Positions 5,297 to 14,133 of a stretch of DNA of 31,060 nucleotides are shown here, piece after piece. Every line of letters starts with the position of its first letter. Positions within the stretch are counted from its first letter, which is position 1. Position numbers and translations under genes: made by a program. Source of the DNA: Wandonia haliotis (GTDB lineage Bacteria; Bacteroidota; Bacteroidia; Flavobacteriales_D; Crocinitomicaceae); assembly GCF_039523435.1 (NCBI RefSeq), contig NZ_BAAAFH010000006.1, positions 1-31,060 of the forward strand. Reading direction: 5' to 3'. The notes under the pieces were generated by a model. That model had not been told where the DNA came from and ran no database searches. It saw nothing but the letters and a program-made list of their open reading frames with translations.

Positions 5297-7621
5297 ATGC
5301 GGAAAATTCTGGTTTTCTTCTTTCTTTTCGGTTGGGTGATGATTCCCGCTCTTTTCGGTCAGACTCCCATGGGAGAATGGCGTCTTTTCACTCCCCCGGG
5401 AAAAGCAATTGATATCACCGCTTCTTCTACGCATGTTTACGCCGCACTGGAAAACGGGCTTCTGGAACGCGAAATTGACGGAGCTGAAAAATACTTGTGG
5501 ACCGCAGCAAACAACCTTTCTGATATTGACTTATCCACAGTACATTATGACGCAACAAGCCAGACGTTATTCATCGGTTACGCCAACGGGAATCTTGATT
5601 TAATCAAAAACAATACGGTTTACAATATTCCGGCGCTTCTTTTGGCAAACATATCCGGGAACAAACGATACAATACATTTACCTCTTCGGATGGCTTTGT
5701 TTATGCAGCTACAGGTGTGGGAATTATCAAATTTGACCCTGTGAAGCAGGAAGTTCGGGACACCTATTTCCCTTTTCCCACCACTACAGCAATCATGGAT
5801 GTTGCCTTTAAGGGAGACACCATCTTTGCACTGGCCGGAGACCGTGTGCGGTACGGAAATAAAAATAACATCGCCCTCGCCGATTATACCCAGTGGAATG
5901 ATTACACACTTATTCCTACCGCCTCAGGGGGTAGCTATCACAGTTTGCTGAATAAAAACGGTCGGTTGTTATTGCAATTTGACAGTGATACCAATTTCGA
6001 GGATACGTTGTTTATCCAGGAAGGCAGTATATTTTCTCCGTTCAACGCGCTTTTAGACAAGGAAATTAAATCCGTATCACTTTCAGGCGAAAACCTCCTG
6101 ATCAGCACGGAAGGAACACTGTACGAACTGGATGCCGATTTTAATCAGGTAGATATTGTCTTTCAATACAGCGAAGGCGAGTATGCCTATCCCAACAACG
6201 CGGTAAAACCAGGGGAAGATTATTACATCGCTGACAACAACAACGGACTGGTGAAGGCCAGAAACTCGTTCAGTCATGAAAAAATACGTGTTCCGGGACC
6301 TTCCAGCAACAGTTATTACCGATTAACCTGGGAAGGAGGCAAACTTGCCGTCGCAGGAGGAGGATTATCCGGAAATCAGGCAACCTACAACACCGCAGGA
6401 GTCTACCTTTTCGAAGACGAAGAGTGGGTCGGTATCAACTTGATGAACCAACCGGAAATGGCCGTCAACACCTGGGACATTTTAAGTGTTTCCGTAGATC
6501 CGAATAATATTGATCACGTTGTTTTCGGGACACAATCCGGACGGGGTCTGTTTGAAGTGACGGACGGACAAAATATTGCCGAATGGTTTGACGAAAATAA
6601 TTCTCTGCTTGAACTGACGACATTGGGAAATAACATGTATGCCGTACCTGAAGTATTTTTTGATAACAGCTCCAATTTATGGATCGCTCAGTCGTATTCG
6701 AACCTTCCCCTGAAGGTAAAAACAAAAGACAACGCGTGGTACGAGTTTGATCTCGGTGCACCGATGAAATCCAAAGCAATTACCGATCTGGCAATTGACT
6801 TCAATGGTATAAAATGGGTGGCTGCCTCCGGATCCGGAGTTGTTGCATTCAATGATAACGGAACGATAGAAGATCCATCAGACGATTCCTTTAAGCGACT
6901 GACAATGGGAGAAGGTTTAGGTAATCTTCCTTCCAATATTGTCCGCTCCATTTGTGTGGATTATAACAACGATATCTGGTTCGGAACCGAAGCAGGATTG
7001 GCGATTCTTTACAGTGCCGATAATATCACGGAAGCAACTGCGGGTCAATACGATGCCCAACAGATCCTCATTCAGGTGGATGAATTTGTTGAAATTCTAT
7101 TGGGAGAAAGCGTTATTACCAAAATCGTTATTGACGGAGGAAACCGAAAATGGATCGGAACCGAAGCTTCGGGCGTATTCCTCCTTTCTCCGGACGGAAG
7201 AGAAGAGATTTACCGCTTCACAGCAGAAAACAGCCCGTTGATCTCAAACAATATTCTGGATATCGCGATTGACCAAAATACCGGTGAAGTCTTTTTTGCC
7301 ACCGATAAGGGATTGGTTTCCTTTAGGAGTGATGCCTCGGAAGGTGATCCTGAATTTAATTCGGTAAAAGTGTTCCCCAATCCTGTACGACCTGATTTTA
7401 CAGGACCGGTTACCATTCAGGGACTTGCCTACAACTCGGATGTAAAAGTAACCGATTCGGGAGGGAATCTGGTCTATCAGACGCAATCCAACGGAGGAAC
7501 AGCTACCTGGAACGGGAAAACCTTGCAGGGCGAACGTGCCAAATCGGGAGTATATCTGATCTGGACCGCGGATCCATCCGGAAAAGGAAGAAAAGTAGGA
7601 AAAGTCGTTTTCATTAACTGA
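5297..7621 (+). CDS. porZ: PorZ-like type IX secretion surface protein
   Basis: 774 residues from the ATG at 5297 (the frame opens two codons earlier at a TTG). A signal peptide (MRKILVFFFLFGWVMIPALFG) precedes 'Q-TPMGEWRLFTPPGKAIDI', the PorZ N-terminal signature, then repeated beta-propeller blades of the two-component-regulator type (NGIKWVAASGSGVVAF, NDIWFGTEAGLAIL, NRKWIGTEASGVFLL). Residues ~689-774 form a T9SS C-terminal domain (VKVFPNPV...SGVYLIWT...GKVVFIN). Length matches the Porphyromonas gingivalis protein (about 780). PorZ is known to sit on the cell surface with sortase PorU, where it delivers anionic LPS for anchoring of secreted proteins. It is followed 2 bases later by recO, probably one operon. 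Start upstream of the tRNA on the opposite strand. Confidence 0.88.
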   Translation: MRKILVFFFLFGWVMIPALFGQTPMGEWRLFTPPGKAIDITASSTHVYAALENGLLEREIDGAEKYLWTAANNLSDIDLSTVHYDATSQTLFIGYANGNLDLIKNNTVYNIPALLLANISGNKRYNTFTSSDGFVYAATGVGIIKFDPVKQEVRDTYFPFPTTTAIMDVAFKGDTIFALAGDRVRYGNKNNIALADYTQWNDYTLIPTASGGSYHSLLNKNGRLLLQFDSDTNFEDTLFIQEGSIFSPFNALLDKEIKSVSLSGENLLISTEGTLYELDADFNQVDIVFQYSEGEYAYPNNAVKPGEDYYIADNNNGLVKARNSFSHEKIRVPGPSSNSYYRLTWEGGKLAVAGGGLSGNQATYNTAGVYLFEDEEWVGINLMNQPEMAVNTWDILSVSVDPNNIDHVVFGTQSGRGLFEVTDGQNIAEWFDENNSLLELTTLGNNMYAVPEVFFDNSSNLWIAQSYSNLPLKVKTKDNAWYEFDLGAPMKSKAITDLAIDFNGIKWVAASGSGVVAFNDNGTIEDPSDDSFKRLTMGEGLGNLPSNIVRSICVDYNNDIWFGTEAGLAILYSADNITEATAGQYDAQQILIQVDEFVEILLGESVITKIVIDGGNRKWIGTEASGVFLLSPDGREEIYRFTAENSPLISNNILDIAIDQNTGEVFFATDKGLVSFRSDASEGDPEFNSVKVFPNPVRPDFTGPVTIQGLAYNSDVKVTDSGGNLVYQTQSNGGTATWNGKTLQGERAKSGVYLIWTADPSGKGRKVGKVVFIN

Positions 7622-7623
7622 TT

Positions 7624-8340
7624 ATGAAGACCAAAGACCAGGCAATTCTTCTGCGTAAAATCAATTACTCGGAGACCAGTCTTATTCTGACACTTCTGTG
7701 CAGACAATCCGGACTTCGTACATTTATCTTTCAGGGAGGGAAAAAAAAACACGGGAATATACTCCAGCCCCTTACCTTACTGGAAATCGAATTTTATGAA
7801 CGACCCGGTTCGGATTTGGCTAAAATTTCCGCTGCTTCTCCCGAGTTTGTTTTCACGTCGATTCACAGTCACCCCTACAAATCAGCGACAGCATTTTATC
7901 TGGCTGAGTTATTGTATAATGTAACAAAACAGGAAAGTGAACAGGAAGAAGATTTTTTTCTTTTTCTGGCTGCAGAAATTCACGAGTTGGATTTAGCTCC
8001 ATTTGAAGCGAATTACCCGCTTTGGTTTACAACAGAACTCACAAAGTGGATTGGTATAGAGCCACAGGTCAATTCATCAGATGCCGGTTTTTTCTACCCG
8101 GACGAGGGGATCATCGCAGACAGGGCGGAAAGTACATCAGGAAATTATGAAACAGGTGAACACATCCGGATAGTATCCCGGTTTTTTTCAGCCCCTAAAG
8201 ACATCGTATTACAATACAGTTTAAATGGAAAAATCAGAAACAGGTTGTTGCGTCTGATGCTCAGGTATTACGCTATACACATCAACGGATTTCACTTCCC
8301 GAAATCGGTCGAAGTGCTTGAAGAAGTCTTTAATGATTAA
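7624..8340 (+). CDS. recO: DNA repair protein RecO
   Basis: 238 residues, normal family length. The N-terminal OB-fold (~1-80) shows the RecO pattern TKDQAILLRKINYSETSLILTL...SGLRTFIFQGGKKKHG, followed by the helical C-terminal domain (YKSATAFYLAELLYNV, ending in YYAIHINGFHFPKSVEVLEEVF). RecO helps load RecA on SSB-coated single strands in the RecFOR recombination pathway and anneals complementary strands. The zinc-binding cysteines found in some RecO proteins are missing here. It starts two bases after the porZ stop, so is likely cotranscribed, and its stop overlaps the convergent small gene by 3 bases. Confidence 0.9.
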   Translation: MKTKDQAILLRKINYSETSLILTLLCRQSGLRTFIFQGGKKKHGNILQPLTLLEIEFYERPGSDLAKISAASPEFVFTSIHSHPYKSATAFYLAELLYNVTKQESEQEEDFFLFLAAEIHELDLAPFEANYPLWFTTELTKWIGIEPQVNSSDAGFFYPDEGIIADRAESTSGNYETGEHIRIVSRFFSAPKDIVLQYSLNGKIRNRLLRLMLRYYAIHINGFHFPKSVEVLEEVFND

Positions 8341-8687
8341 TTCCAGTGAATTACTGATTTCATTCTGAAAGACTCGTTAAACGTTTCACGCATTCTGTCC
8401 ATCTTAAGTTTGGCAGATACATCACCGTTTCGGGCTTTCTCTTTCAATTGATAATACCGATCCAGTGAAAGACCAAAAAGGTCGTGATCCAAAACCATTT
8501 TCAGATCCGAGATCCGTGCATTCACCTCAATCAGAAAGTATTCCAGCTCTCCTAATTCCGTCAGCTCCTCCTCACTCAACTCTTGCTTTCCTACCAGTTC
8601 CGAATACCGGGGTATTAAACTTCTGAGTGTAGTCAGAAATTGCTCCAGCTCATGATTGACCTGCTCTTGTTTATTTCTGTACTTCAT
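8337..8687 (-). CDS. Small helical protein of unknown function
   Basis: 116 residues from the ATG at 8687; a longer upstream frame exists but lacks a sensible start and would run through the hemW promoter. The sequence is charged and almost entirely helix-forming (EQVNHELEQFLTTLRSLIPRYSEL, EELTELGELEYFLIEVNARISDLKMVL), then a motif-like LFGLSLDRYYQLKEKARNGD. No signal peptide, membrane segment or cysteine is seen. I recognise no named family. It overlaps the recO stop tail-to-tail and diverges from hemW across 74 bases. Confidence 0.75.
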   Translation of the reverse strand: MKYRNKQEQVNHELEQFLTTLRSLIPRYSELVGKQELSEEELTELGELEYFLIEVNARISDLKMVLDHDLFGLSLDRYYQLKEKARNGDVSAKLKMDRMRETFNESFRMKSVIHWN

Positions 8688-8737
8688 ACTCTTATAATTT
8701 GGAGGCAAATTACAAAAGTTGTTCAACGAATAAAATT

Positions 8738-8745
8738 TATTTTTG
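8738..8745 (+). promoter_or_regulatory. -7 promoter box of hemW
   Basis: TATTTTTG matches TAnnTTTG exactly, 16 bases before the hemW ATG, giving a leader of about 10 bases. A GTTG at 8718-8721 could be the -33 element, although its 16-base spacing is a little short. Confidence 0.6.
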
Positions 8746-8761
8746 TTAAAATAATCATAAG

Positions 8762-9886
8762 ATGGCAGGCATCTATATCCACATACCTTTCTGTAAAAAG
8801 AAATGCACCTATTGTGACTTTCATTTCTCCACGACTTTTGAATCGTACAGGAAGGAAATGATCGCAGCACTTTGCAATGAAATTCAGATGCGAAGCCCCG
8901 CTTTCTTCTCTGGAGAACCATTAACAACGATCTACTTCGGAGGAGGAACACCCAGTTTGTTGACACCAGAAGAACTGGAAACCATTCTTACTGCTGTTCA
9001 TCAGAATAACTCGACCGAGACCGTTGAAGAAATTACACTGGAAGCCAACCCGGACGACATCACGGAAGAAAATCTGACGGGCTGGAAAAAAGCAGGTATC
9101 AACCGACTGAGTATAGGGCTGCAGTCATTCCGGGAACAAGACCTGCAATGGATGAACCGGGCACATTCTGTAGAAGAAGGAGAATCCGCCATTCGCAAAG
9201 CACAGAAATTTGGTTTCACCAACCTCACTGTAGATTTGATGTACGGACTTCCTGATCTATCTCAAACGGAATGGAAGGAGCATATTTACAAACTAACAGA
9301 TCTGAACGTTCCCCACATATCGGCTTATTGTCTGACCGTAGAACCGAAAACAACGCTGCACCACCTCGTAGGAACTAATAAAATCCATGTCCCGGATGAG
9401 GACACCCAAGCCGAACAGTTTGAGCTTCTTATCCAAACCCTGCGGGAAAAAGGATACGAGCACTACGAAATTTCCAATTTTTGCCTTCCCGGACAATATG
9501 CCAAACACAACTCCAATTACTGGAAGAACAGGAAATACCTCGGAATTGGTCCGTCAGCGCACAGTTATGACGGAGAAAACAGGTTCTGGAACCCAGCAAA
9601 TAATACGCGTTATATACAATCTGTACAATCAGGGAAACATACACCGGAAAAAGAACACCTTTCTCCCGAAAACCGTTTTAACGAATTATTGCTCACCGGG
9701 CTGCGAACAATCTGGGGAGTGGATTTGCAACAGCTTTCTGATACGCTTCCACTGACAGATGCCTTTCGCACCGAAATGGAACATTTTATACAAGCAGGAG
9801 ATCTACAGCTGTCCGGAAATACAATACGGTTAACCCAACAGGGTAAATTAAAGGCTGATTATATCGCTTCGGCTCTTTTTGTCTGA
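8762..9886 (+). CDS. hemW: Radical SAM heme chaperone HemW
   Basis: 374 residues. The radical-SAM cluster motif is C11-x3-C15-x2-C18 in HIPFCKKKCTYCDFHFST, followed by the GGGTPS motif (~60-65) and the SAM-binding region (LEANPDDIT). The C-terminal HemW domain is present (NSNYWKNRKYLGIGPSAHSYDG). The fourth residue after the third Cys is not a cysteine, which separates HemW (CxxxCxxC-D/x) from true coproporphyrinogen dehydrogenase HemN, and the length (under 400) also fits HemW rather than HemN (~450). HemW is known to bind heme and transfer it to target proteins; annotations as coproporphyrinogen oxidase are usually wrong for this size class. It is alone downstream of its own promoter. Confidence 0.9.
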   Translation: MAGIYIHIPFCKKKCTYCDFHFSTTFESYRKEMIAALCNEIQMRSPAFFSGEPLTTIYFGGGTPSLLTPEELETILTAVHQNNSTETVEEITLEANPDDITEENLTGWKKAGINRLSIGLQSFREQDLQWMNRAHSVEEGESAIRKAQKFGFTNLTVDLMYGLPDLSQTEWKEHIYKLTDLNVPHISAYCLTVEPKTTLHHLVGTNKIHVPDEDTQAEQFELLIQTLREKGYEHYEISNFCLPGQYAKHNSNYWKNRKYLGIGPSAHSYDGENRFWNPANNTRYIQSVQSGKHTPEKEHLSPENRFNELLLTGLRTIWGVDLQQLSDTLPLTDAFRTEMEHFIQAGDLQLSGNTIRLTQQGKLKADYIASALFV

Positions 9887-9929
9887 AATATACAATCGCT
9901 TTTTTCGCTATCTTCACGGGATAAAGCAT

Positions 9930-9937
9930 TATTTTTG
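9930..9937 (+). promoter_or_regulatory. -7-like box directly before the fRMsr gene
   Basis: TATTTTTG matches the TAnnTTTG consensus but ends only 4 bases before the ATG at 9942, which would make the transcript leaderless. A one-mismatch box (TATCTTCA, 9909-9916) further upstream would give a ~20-base leader instead. Confidence 0.4.
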
Positions 9938-9941
9938 AAAC

Positions 9942-10424
9942 ATGGCAGAAGATTTAGATATCGTAGAGGGAACCAAACAGCAACGCTATGATTCTCTATA
10001 CCCGCAACTGGAGGCATTACTCGAAGGCGAAAAGAATACAATTGCCAACCTCGCAAACATTTCAGCAGCACTAAAAGAAATGTTCGGTTTTCTTTGGGTA
10101 GGCTTCTACCGTGTACAAGAAAACGAACTGGTTCTCGGACCTTTTCAGGGAACCGTTGCCTGTACGCGTATTGCAAAAGGGAAAGGAGTTTGTGGAACTT
10201 GTTGGGAAACTGCCGCTGTACAGGTCGTTCCGGATGTAGATGCGTTTCCGGGACATATTGCCTGTAGCTCCCTTTCCCGATCGGAAATCGTACTTCCACT
10301 TTTCAAGAACGCACAGGTAGTGGGTGTTCTTGATATTGACAGCGAAAGACTCAATGAATTTGATGCCATAGATGTTCGTGAACTAAGTAAAATTTGCCGG
10401 TTGGCAGAACGCAAATGGGATTGA
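9942..10424 (+). CDS. msrC: Free methionine-(R)-sulfoxide reductase (GAF domain)
   Basis: 160 residues forming one GAF domain (FGFLWVGFYRVQENELVLGPFQGTVACTRI...GVCGTCWET...HIACSSLSRSEIVLPLF). C74, C84 and C108 have the same 10- and 24-residue spacing as the three redox cysteines of the E. coli enzyme (C84, C94, C118), and the surrounding ACTRI / GVCG / IACSS motifs are conserved. The enzyme reduces free L-methionine-R-sulfoxide in the cytoplasm, an oxidative-stress repair function. An extra cysteine, C87, sits three residues after C84. The stop overlaps the start of the following lipoprotein gene (ATGGGATTGA), so the two are probably translationally coupled. Confidence 0.92.
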   Translation: MAEDLDIVEGTKQQRYDSLYPQLEALLEGEKNTIANLANISAALKEMFGFLWVGFYRVQENELVLGPFQGTVACTRIAKGKGVCGTCWETAAVQVVPDVDAFPGHIACSSLSRSEIVLPLFKNAQVVGVLDIDSERLNEFDAIDVRELSKICRLAERKWD

Positions 10425-12079
10425 TTCGTTTTTTAGTACCCGTCTTACTGATTTTGTTTTTTGCCGGTTGTGCACAAATGGTTCCGTTGGAAGGAGGACC
10501 AAGAGACATGGCTGCACCCGTACCTGACAGTGCAGGCATTACTCCTCCCCATGCATCTGTAAATACAGTACCCGAAAAAATACGGATTCCCTTTACGGAA
10601 TTTATCCGTCTGAATAATCCCACTGCAAATATTGTTGTTGTACCGGAAATCAAACCCCGACCCGAATATAAAATCAAAGGGAAAGACCTGATTATTGATC
10701 TATCTAAATCCCACCTCGATTCGAATACAACATATTCCTTTTACTTCAACCGTGCCATACAGGATTACAGTGAGGGAAATGACAGCATCATGAACTATGT
10801 ATTCGCAACAGGACCTGTTATCGACTCACTCACCTATTCCACCGTTGTTATTGATGCCGAACAGGGAGTACCTGTGTCAGAAGTTCTGGTTGGTCTTTAC
10901 ACCCCTTCGGATACCTTAGATCCATACTTGCATAAACCGAAATACTTTTCCCAGACAGATCAACAGGGGATTGCTAAATTTTCGTACCTCGCAGAGGGAG
11001 AATTTGAAGTGTTTGCTTTTAGTGGTTCAACGGCCACTCTTCGCCCCGGAAAAGCCGACCCGGTCGCTTTTCTTTCGCACACTATACAAATCGATACTAC
11101 GGCAAATACAGATACCCTCTTCATCTTCCCGACATTTGAGAAACGCTTGCGCCTCTTAACAAAAGAGATCACAGCCCCCGGAAGAATTCTGTTAACAGCT
11201 ACCCGGGAATTTACCGATGCGGATTTTGTTGTAAAAAAGGATTCGGTTCCTATTGATTTTCTTTTACAGGAAACGGAAAAAACAGATTCGGTTTACCTCT
11301 GGATCAAAGCGGAAGAACTCAATTCGTACAGCGTTGACATCAACTGGCCGGACACCAGTCTCAGTGCACGATTGTTTCTAAAGAAATCTTCTTTTTCAGA
11401 GCCTTTCACGCTAAAGACAAATCTGGCCCGCGAAAACCGGTTGGGAATTTTTGATACCCTACAACTCATTTCAACAGTGCCTCTGCAAGATTTTGATACC
11501 AGTTTACTCTCTGTGGTAGATAAGGACACAAACCGTGTACATGTCAAAAGCACTTTTCAGGAACCATCTACTCTGGTTATAGAAGGAGATTTCACTCCCG
11601 GAGAACCTTACGAAATAACATGGCTACCGGAATTTGCAACTGATTTCTATGATCGAAAATTGGAGGATACTGTCGTCGTACGTTTCCAACGCAAAGAAGA
11701 AAAAAACTATTCGGTTCTTGAACTTGTATTGAAAGATCGCCCTGATCGCCCTATGGTATTGCGCCTGTTCAACGATAAAAACCTCATTGCCGAGGAAACG
11801 GTGTATACTCCGGAAGACACACTCTATACGTTTTCATATCTGGAACCCGGGAATTATATTGTCCAGTTTGTACGGGACGACAACCGCAACGGTCAGTGGG
11901 ACACCGGATCGTATAAAGATAAAATTCAGCCTGAAAACTGCCTGTGGTTCAGAGATCCGATTACGCTTCGCGCCAACTGGGAAAACAGAGTAACTCTTGA
12001 GTTCTCTACTCCAAAAGAAGAAAACCCGGATAAACAGGAAACAGAAGACTCCTCAGAAGAGAAAACCGTTGAGGATTAA
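10415..12079 (+). CDS. Large Ig-like-domain lipoprotein
   Basis: 554 residues from the ATG at 10415, which overlaps the previous stop. The signal peptide ends with a lipobox (ILFFAGC, lipid-modified C19). It continues AQMVPLEGGPRDMAAPVPD, an opening shared by a widespread Bacteroidota envelope lipoprotein with a Big_5/SbsA-type Ig-like domain (~40-130: IRIPFTEFIRLNNP...SNTTYSFYFNRAIQDYSEGN). Downstream are carboxypeptidase-regulatory-like beta domains (GVPVSEVLVGLY, LEPGNYIVQFVRDDNRNGQWDTGSY). The tail (EENPDKQETEDSSEEKTVED) is acidic and low in complexity. Its function is not established; the outer membrane is its likely location. Its last 4 bases overlap convergent purQ. Confidence 0.85.
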   Translation: MGLIRFLVPVLLILFFAGCAQMVPLEGGPRDMAAPVPDSAGITPPHASVNTVPEKIRIPFTEFIRLNNPTANIVVVPEIKPRPEYKIKGKDLIIDLSKSHLDSNTTYSFYFNRAIQDYSEGNDSIMNYVFATGPVIDSLTYSTVVIDAEQGVPVSEVLVGLYTPSDTLDPYLHKPKYFSQTDQQGIAKFSYLAEGEFEVFAFSGSTATLRPGKADPVAFLSHTIQIDTTANTDTLFIFPTFEKRLRLLTKEITAPGRILLTATREFTDADFVVKKDSVPIDFLLQETEKTDSVYLWIKAEELNSYSVDINWPDTSLSARLFLKKSSFSEPFTLKTNLARENRLGIFDTLQLISTVPLQDFDTSLLSVVDKDTNRVHVKSTFQEPSTLVIEGDFTPGEPYEITWLPEFATDFYDRKLEDTVVVRFQRKEEKNYSVLELVLKDRPDRPMVLRLFNDKNLIAEETVYTPEDTLYTFSYLEPGNYIVQFVRDDNRNGQWDTGSYKDKIQPENCLWFRDPITLRANWENRVTLEFSTPKEENPDKQETEDSSEEKTVED

Positions 12080-12759
12080 CAGAACTTAAGAAGCGAATCA
12101 AAAATCAGCTTTCCGTCTGTATTCGACAATTCAGAATCAGCAGCACGCTCAGGGTGCGGCATCATTCCGAACACATTTTTTCCTTTATTGGTAATTCCGG
12201 CAATATTATCCAACGCCCCATTAGGATTCGATTCAGGAGTAACAGCAAGTTCTTCGTTCACATACTGAAACAAAACCTGATCGTTATCCCAGATGCTTTT
12301 CAACATTTCATCCGGTGCGAAGAATCGTCCTTCTCCGTGTGCGATAGGAATTTTGTATGCCTTGTCCTCTAATCCTTTGGTAATTGGTGCCGATTCGGAA
12401 ACTGGCTTTAATAAAACATTTTTACAAATGAATTTCTGGCTGTTATTGTGTAACAATGCGCCTTCCAACAACCCCGATTCGCAAAGAATCTGGAAACCGT
12501 TACAAATCCCCATCACATATCCGCCTTTTTCTGCGTGTTTGATCACTTCAGTCATAATAGGGGAAAAACGTGCAATGGCTCCGGAACGCAAATAGTCACC
12601 GTAGCTGAAACCTCCCGGAAGAACAACAAAATCAACTCCTTTCAGATCAGTATCTTTATGCCAGAGACGCTCTACTTTTTGTCCAAGCTTCGTCTCAAGT
12701 ACATATACCATGTCTTCATCACAATTTGATCCGGGGAAAGTTACAACACCAAATTTCAT
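12076..12759 (-). CDS. purQ: Phosphoribosylformylglycinamidine synthase glutaminase subunit PurQ
   Basis: 227 residues, the normal length of the small-subunit type. It is a class I glutamine amidotransferase: nucleophile C86 in VMGICNGFQIL, with H202 and E204 in MMPHPER completing the triad. FPGSNCDED, GGFSYGDYLRSG and HGEGRF are PurQ-specific signatures. It hydrolyses glutamine and passes ammonia to PurL to make formylglycinamidine ribonucleotide in purine synthesis, so a separate PurL (and PurS) must exist elsewhere. It is transcribed singly from a promoter inside the 3' end of the neighbouring DUF6427-like gene. Confidence 0.95.
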   Translation of the reverse strand: MKFGVVTFPGSNCDEDMVYVLETKLGQKVERLWHKDTDLKGVDFVVLPGGFSYGDYLRSGAIARFSPIMTEVIKHAEKGGYVMGICNGFQILCESGLLEGALLHNNSQKFICKNVLLKPVSESAPITKGLEDKAYKIPIAHGEGRFFAPDEMLKSIWDNDQVLFQYVNEELAVTPESNPNGALDNIAGITNKGKNVFGMMPHPERAADSELSNTDGKLIFDSLLKFC

Positions 12760-12831
12760 CTTTTATCTCATTTAAAGGGCAATACCCTGTTTACTAACTC
12801 CCTTTTCGTCATGAAAAGGAATAATTCCCTG

Positions 12832-12865
12832 CAAAAATAGTCAATTCTTTCAGAAGAATTTCAAA
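12832..12865 (-). promoter_or_regulatory. purQ promoter, -7 and -33 boxes
   Basis: Read on the minus strand, TTTG (12865-12862) and TATTTTTG (12839-12832) are separated by 22 bases, a full match to the Bacteroidota promoter. The -33 box lies within the coding end of the upstream gene. The leader of ~67 bases begins with a CCTTTTC/GAAAAGG hairpin (12811-12829). Confidence 0.6.
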
Positions 12866-13800
12866 CCTACCTGTATGTAAATTGCAAACAGGAGTAAAAA
12901 ATACAGTAAAATGTTATAAACAGCAGGAACACGAGCCAATGAAATTCCGGTCGCAACCAGGAAAGTAGTACCTACCTGACTGATCATTACATATTCTTTA
13001 ATATTCAGAAAATGGATAAACTCGGAAAAGATTAATAGCAAAACAGAAATCCAGGACAATGTAATTAAACGCTTGAATCGCAAACCACTCCTGATGATCT
13101 TCTTGTTAATCACGAAAAAGGAAACTAACAAGAGTAAAACCCAGGCAGAAAACTGAATAAGACTGATAAGCGACCAGGAGAAGCCTGAGTTTTGTTCCCA
13201 AAAATGATGAATAAAGTTCCCTGAAGGATAGTAGTGTTCGTAAGTGATAATATAGGCCAACACCCCCACGTATGCCAAAAAAATCAGGGCATACTCCCTC
13301 CATACGAACGGACGAATAACTATCAGAGTAAAGAAAGGGAAAAGCAAGAGAGGAAAAGCATGCGGGAAGAAACTCAGCCCGATACCAAGCAATAATGCTC
13401 CGTTGAATATTGCCCTTTTGGCGTCATCATTTTGGCGAACAAAAAATAATTGGCGAATACTCAGAATGTCAAAAAAGTGGAAAAGAAGCACTCCCGGGTT
13501 ATCGACAATACTGATCGTAAAACATCCGACAATATAAATGAACCCCACAACATAGGTGTTCCGTTCAAGAAAATCATTCGAGTTAAATGTATTGTTAATA
13601 AGATAAGCATTGAAAGATACGATAACTGCAGAAATGACCGTAAGCCAAATGATATCCGGAGAAGGATAATTCCCCCACACGCCCAGATCCAGTTCTTGCG
13701 GAATCTCCTGGTACATGAGAAAAACACCACTCATCACCATTGCCAATACCGGAAACAATAAAACAGCCAATGGCTGGTTCGATTTAAAAAGTCGTATCAT
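12850..13800 (-). CDS. DUF6427-like integral membrane protein
   Basis: 316 residues with about 8-9 hydrophobic segments spread over the whole length (LAVLLFPVLAMVMSGVFLMY, WLTVISAVIVSFNAYLI, NTYVVGFIYIVGCFTISIV, GLSFFPHAFPLLLFPFFTL, IFLAYVGVLAYIITY, LISLIQFSAWVLLLLVSFF and C-terminal helices). The N-terminal MIRLFKSNQP and the 'FNSNDFLERNTYVVGF' loop resemble the Flavobacteria-typical DUF6427 family. It presumably sits in the inner membrane. No catalytic motif is seen and its function is unknown. It diverges from the small membrane gene at 13864 across 63 bases. Confidence 0.8.
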   Translation of the reverse strand: MIRLFKSNQPLAVLLFPVLAMVMSGVFLMYQEIPQELDLGVWGNYPSPDIIWLTVISAVIVSFNAYLINNTFNSNDFLERNTYVVGFIYIVGCFTISIVDNPGVLLFHFFDILSIRQLFFVRQNDDAKRAIFNGALLLGIGLSFFPHAFPLLLFPFFTLIVIRPFVWREYALIFLAYVGVLAYIITYEHYYPSGNFIHHFWEQNSGFSWSLISLIQFSAWVLLLLVSFFVINKKIIRSGLRFKRLITLSWISVLLLIFSEFIHFLNIKEYVMISQVGTTFLVATGISLARVPAVYNILLYFLLLFAIYIQVGLKFF

Positions 13801-13837
13801 TTCTGCGAATATACATCACAGAAAAGAAATTATTCAT

Positions 13838-13845
13838 TACATTTG
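13838..13845 (+). promoter_or_regulatory. -7 promoter box of the small membrane protein
   Basis: TACATTTG matches TAnnTTTG, 18 bases before the ATG at 13864. A convincing -33 box is not visible. Confidence 0.5.
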
Positions 13846-13863
13846 GAGCAAATATTTTAGGTT

Positions 13864-14052
13864 ATGAATTCATCTGTAGTATTCAACGGAATTGCTGACT
13901 TGTTACAGTGGACGTTGCAAATTTTTGACGTTATCGGTAACTCTTTTAATTATGCAGTTATCGCTCTTGGTTTTTTCGGACTTTTCTACTGGTTGCGTTA
14001 CCAGGCGAAATTTAATGCCGAGGCAGCGAATAACCCGAATCAGCTCAAATAA
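13864..14052 (+). CDS. Tiny single-span membrane protein (DUF6341-like)
   Basis: 62 residues: MNSSVVFNGIADLLQWTLQIFDVIGNSF, then one membrane helix (YAVIALGFFGLFYWL) and a polar C-terminus (RYQAKFNAEAANNPNQLK). Layout and the ending 'FYWLRYQ' resemble the small DUF6341 proteins of Flavobacteria, which are also found near DUF6427 genes. Own promoter upstream and a strong terminator downstream make it a self-contained gene. The function is unknown. Confidence 0.75.
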   Translation: MNSSVVFNGIADLLQWTLQIFDVIGNSFNYAVIALGFFGLFYWLRYQAKFNAEAANNPNQLK

Positions 14053-14081
14053 GAGATTATACAATCGGGATAAAGAAACTA

Positions 14082-14116
14082 AAAAAGGGCGGTTAAATAA
14101 TAACCGCCCTTTTTTG
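14082..14116. terminator. Bidirectional terminator
   Basis: A-rich GGGCGGTTA (to 14095) pairs with TAACCGCCC (14101-14109) with T-runs on the 3' side of both strands (T6 after 14109; A6 before the left arm). It serves the small membrane gene and the convergent OmpA-family gene. Confidence 0.9.
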
Positions 14117-14133
14117 TGATTTGCTTTTTCTAA

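Noticed and set aside
8688..8966. N-terminal extension of the small protein gene at 8337
   Set aside because: It would run antisense through the hemW start and promoter; the ATG at 8687 gives a coherent protein.
11186..11195. Palindrome CTGTTAACAG inside the lipoprotein gene
   Set aside because: Short and within coding sequence; expected by chance.
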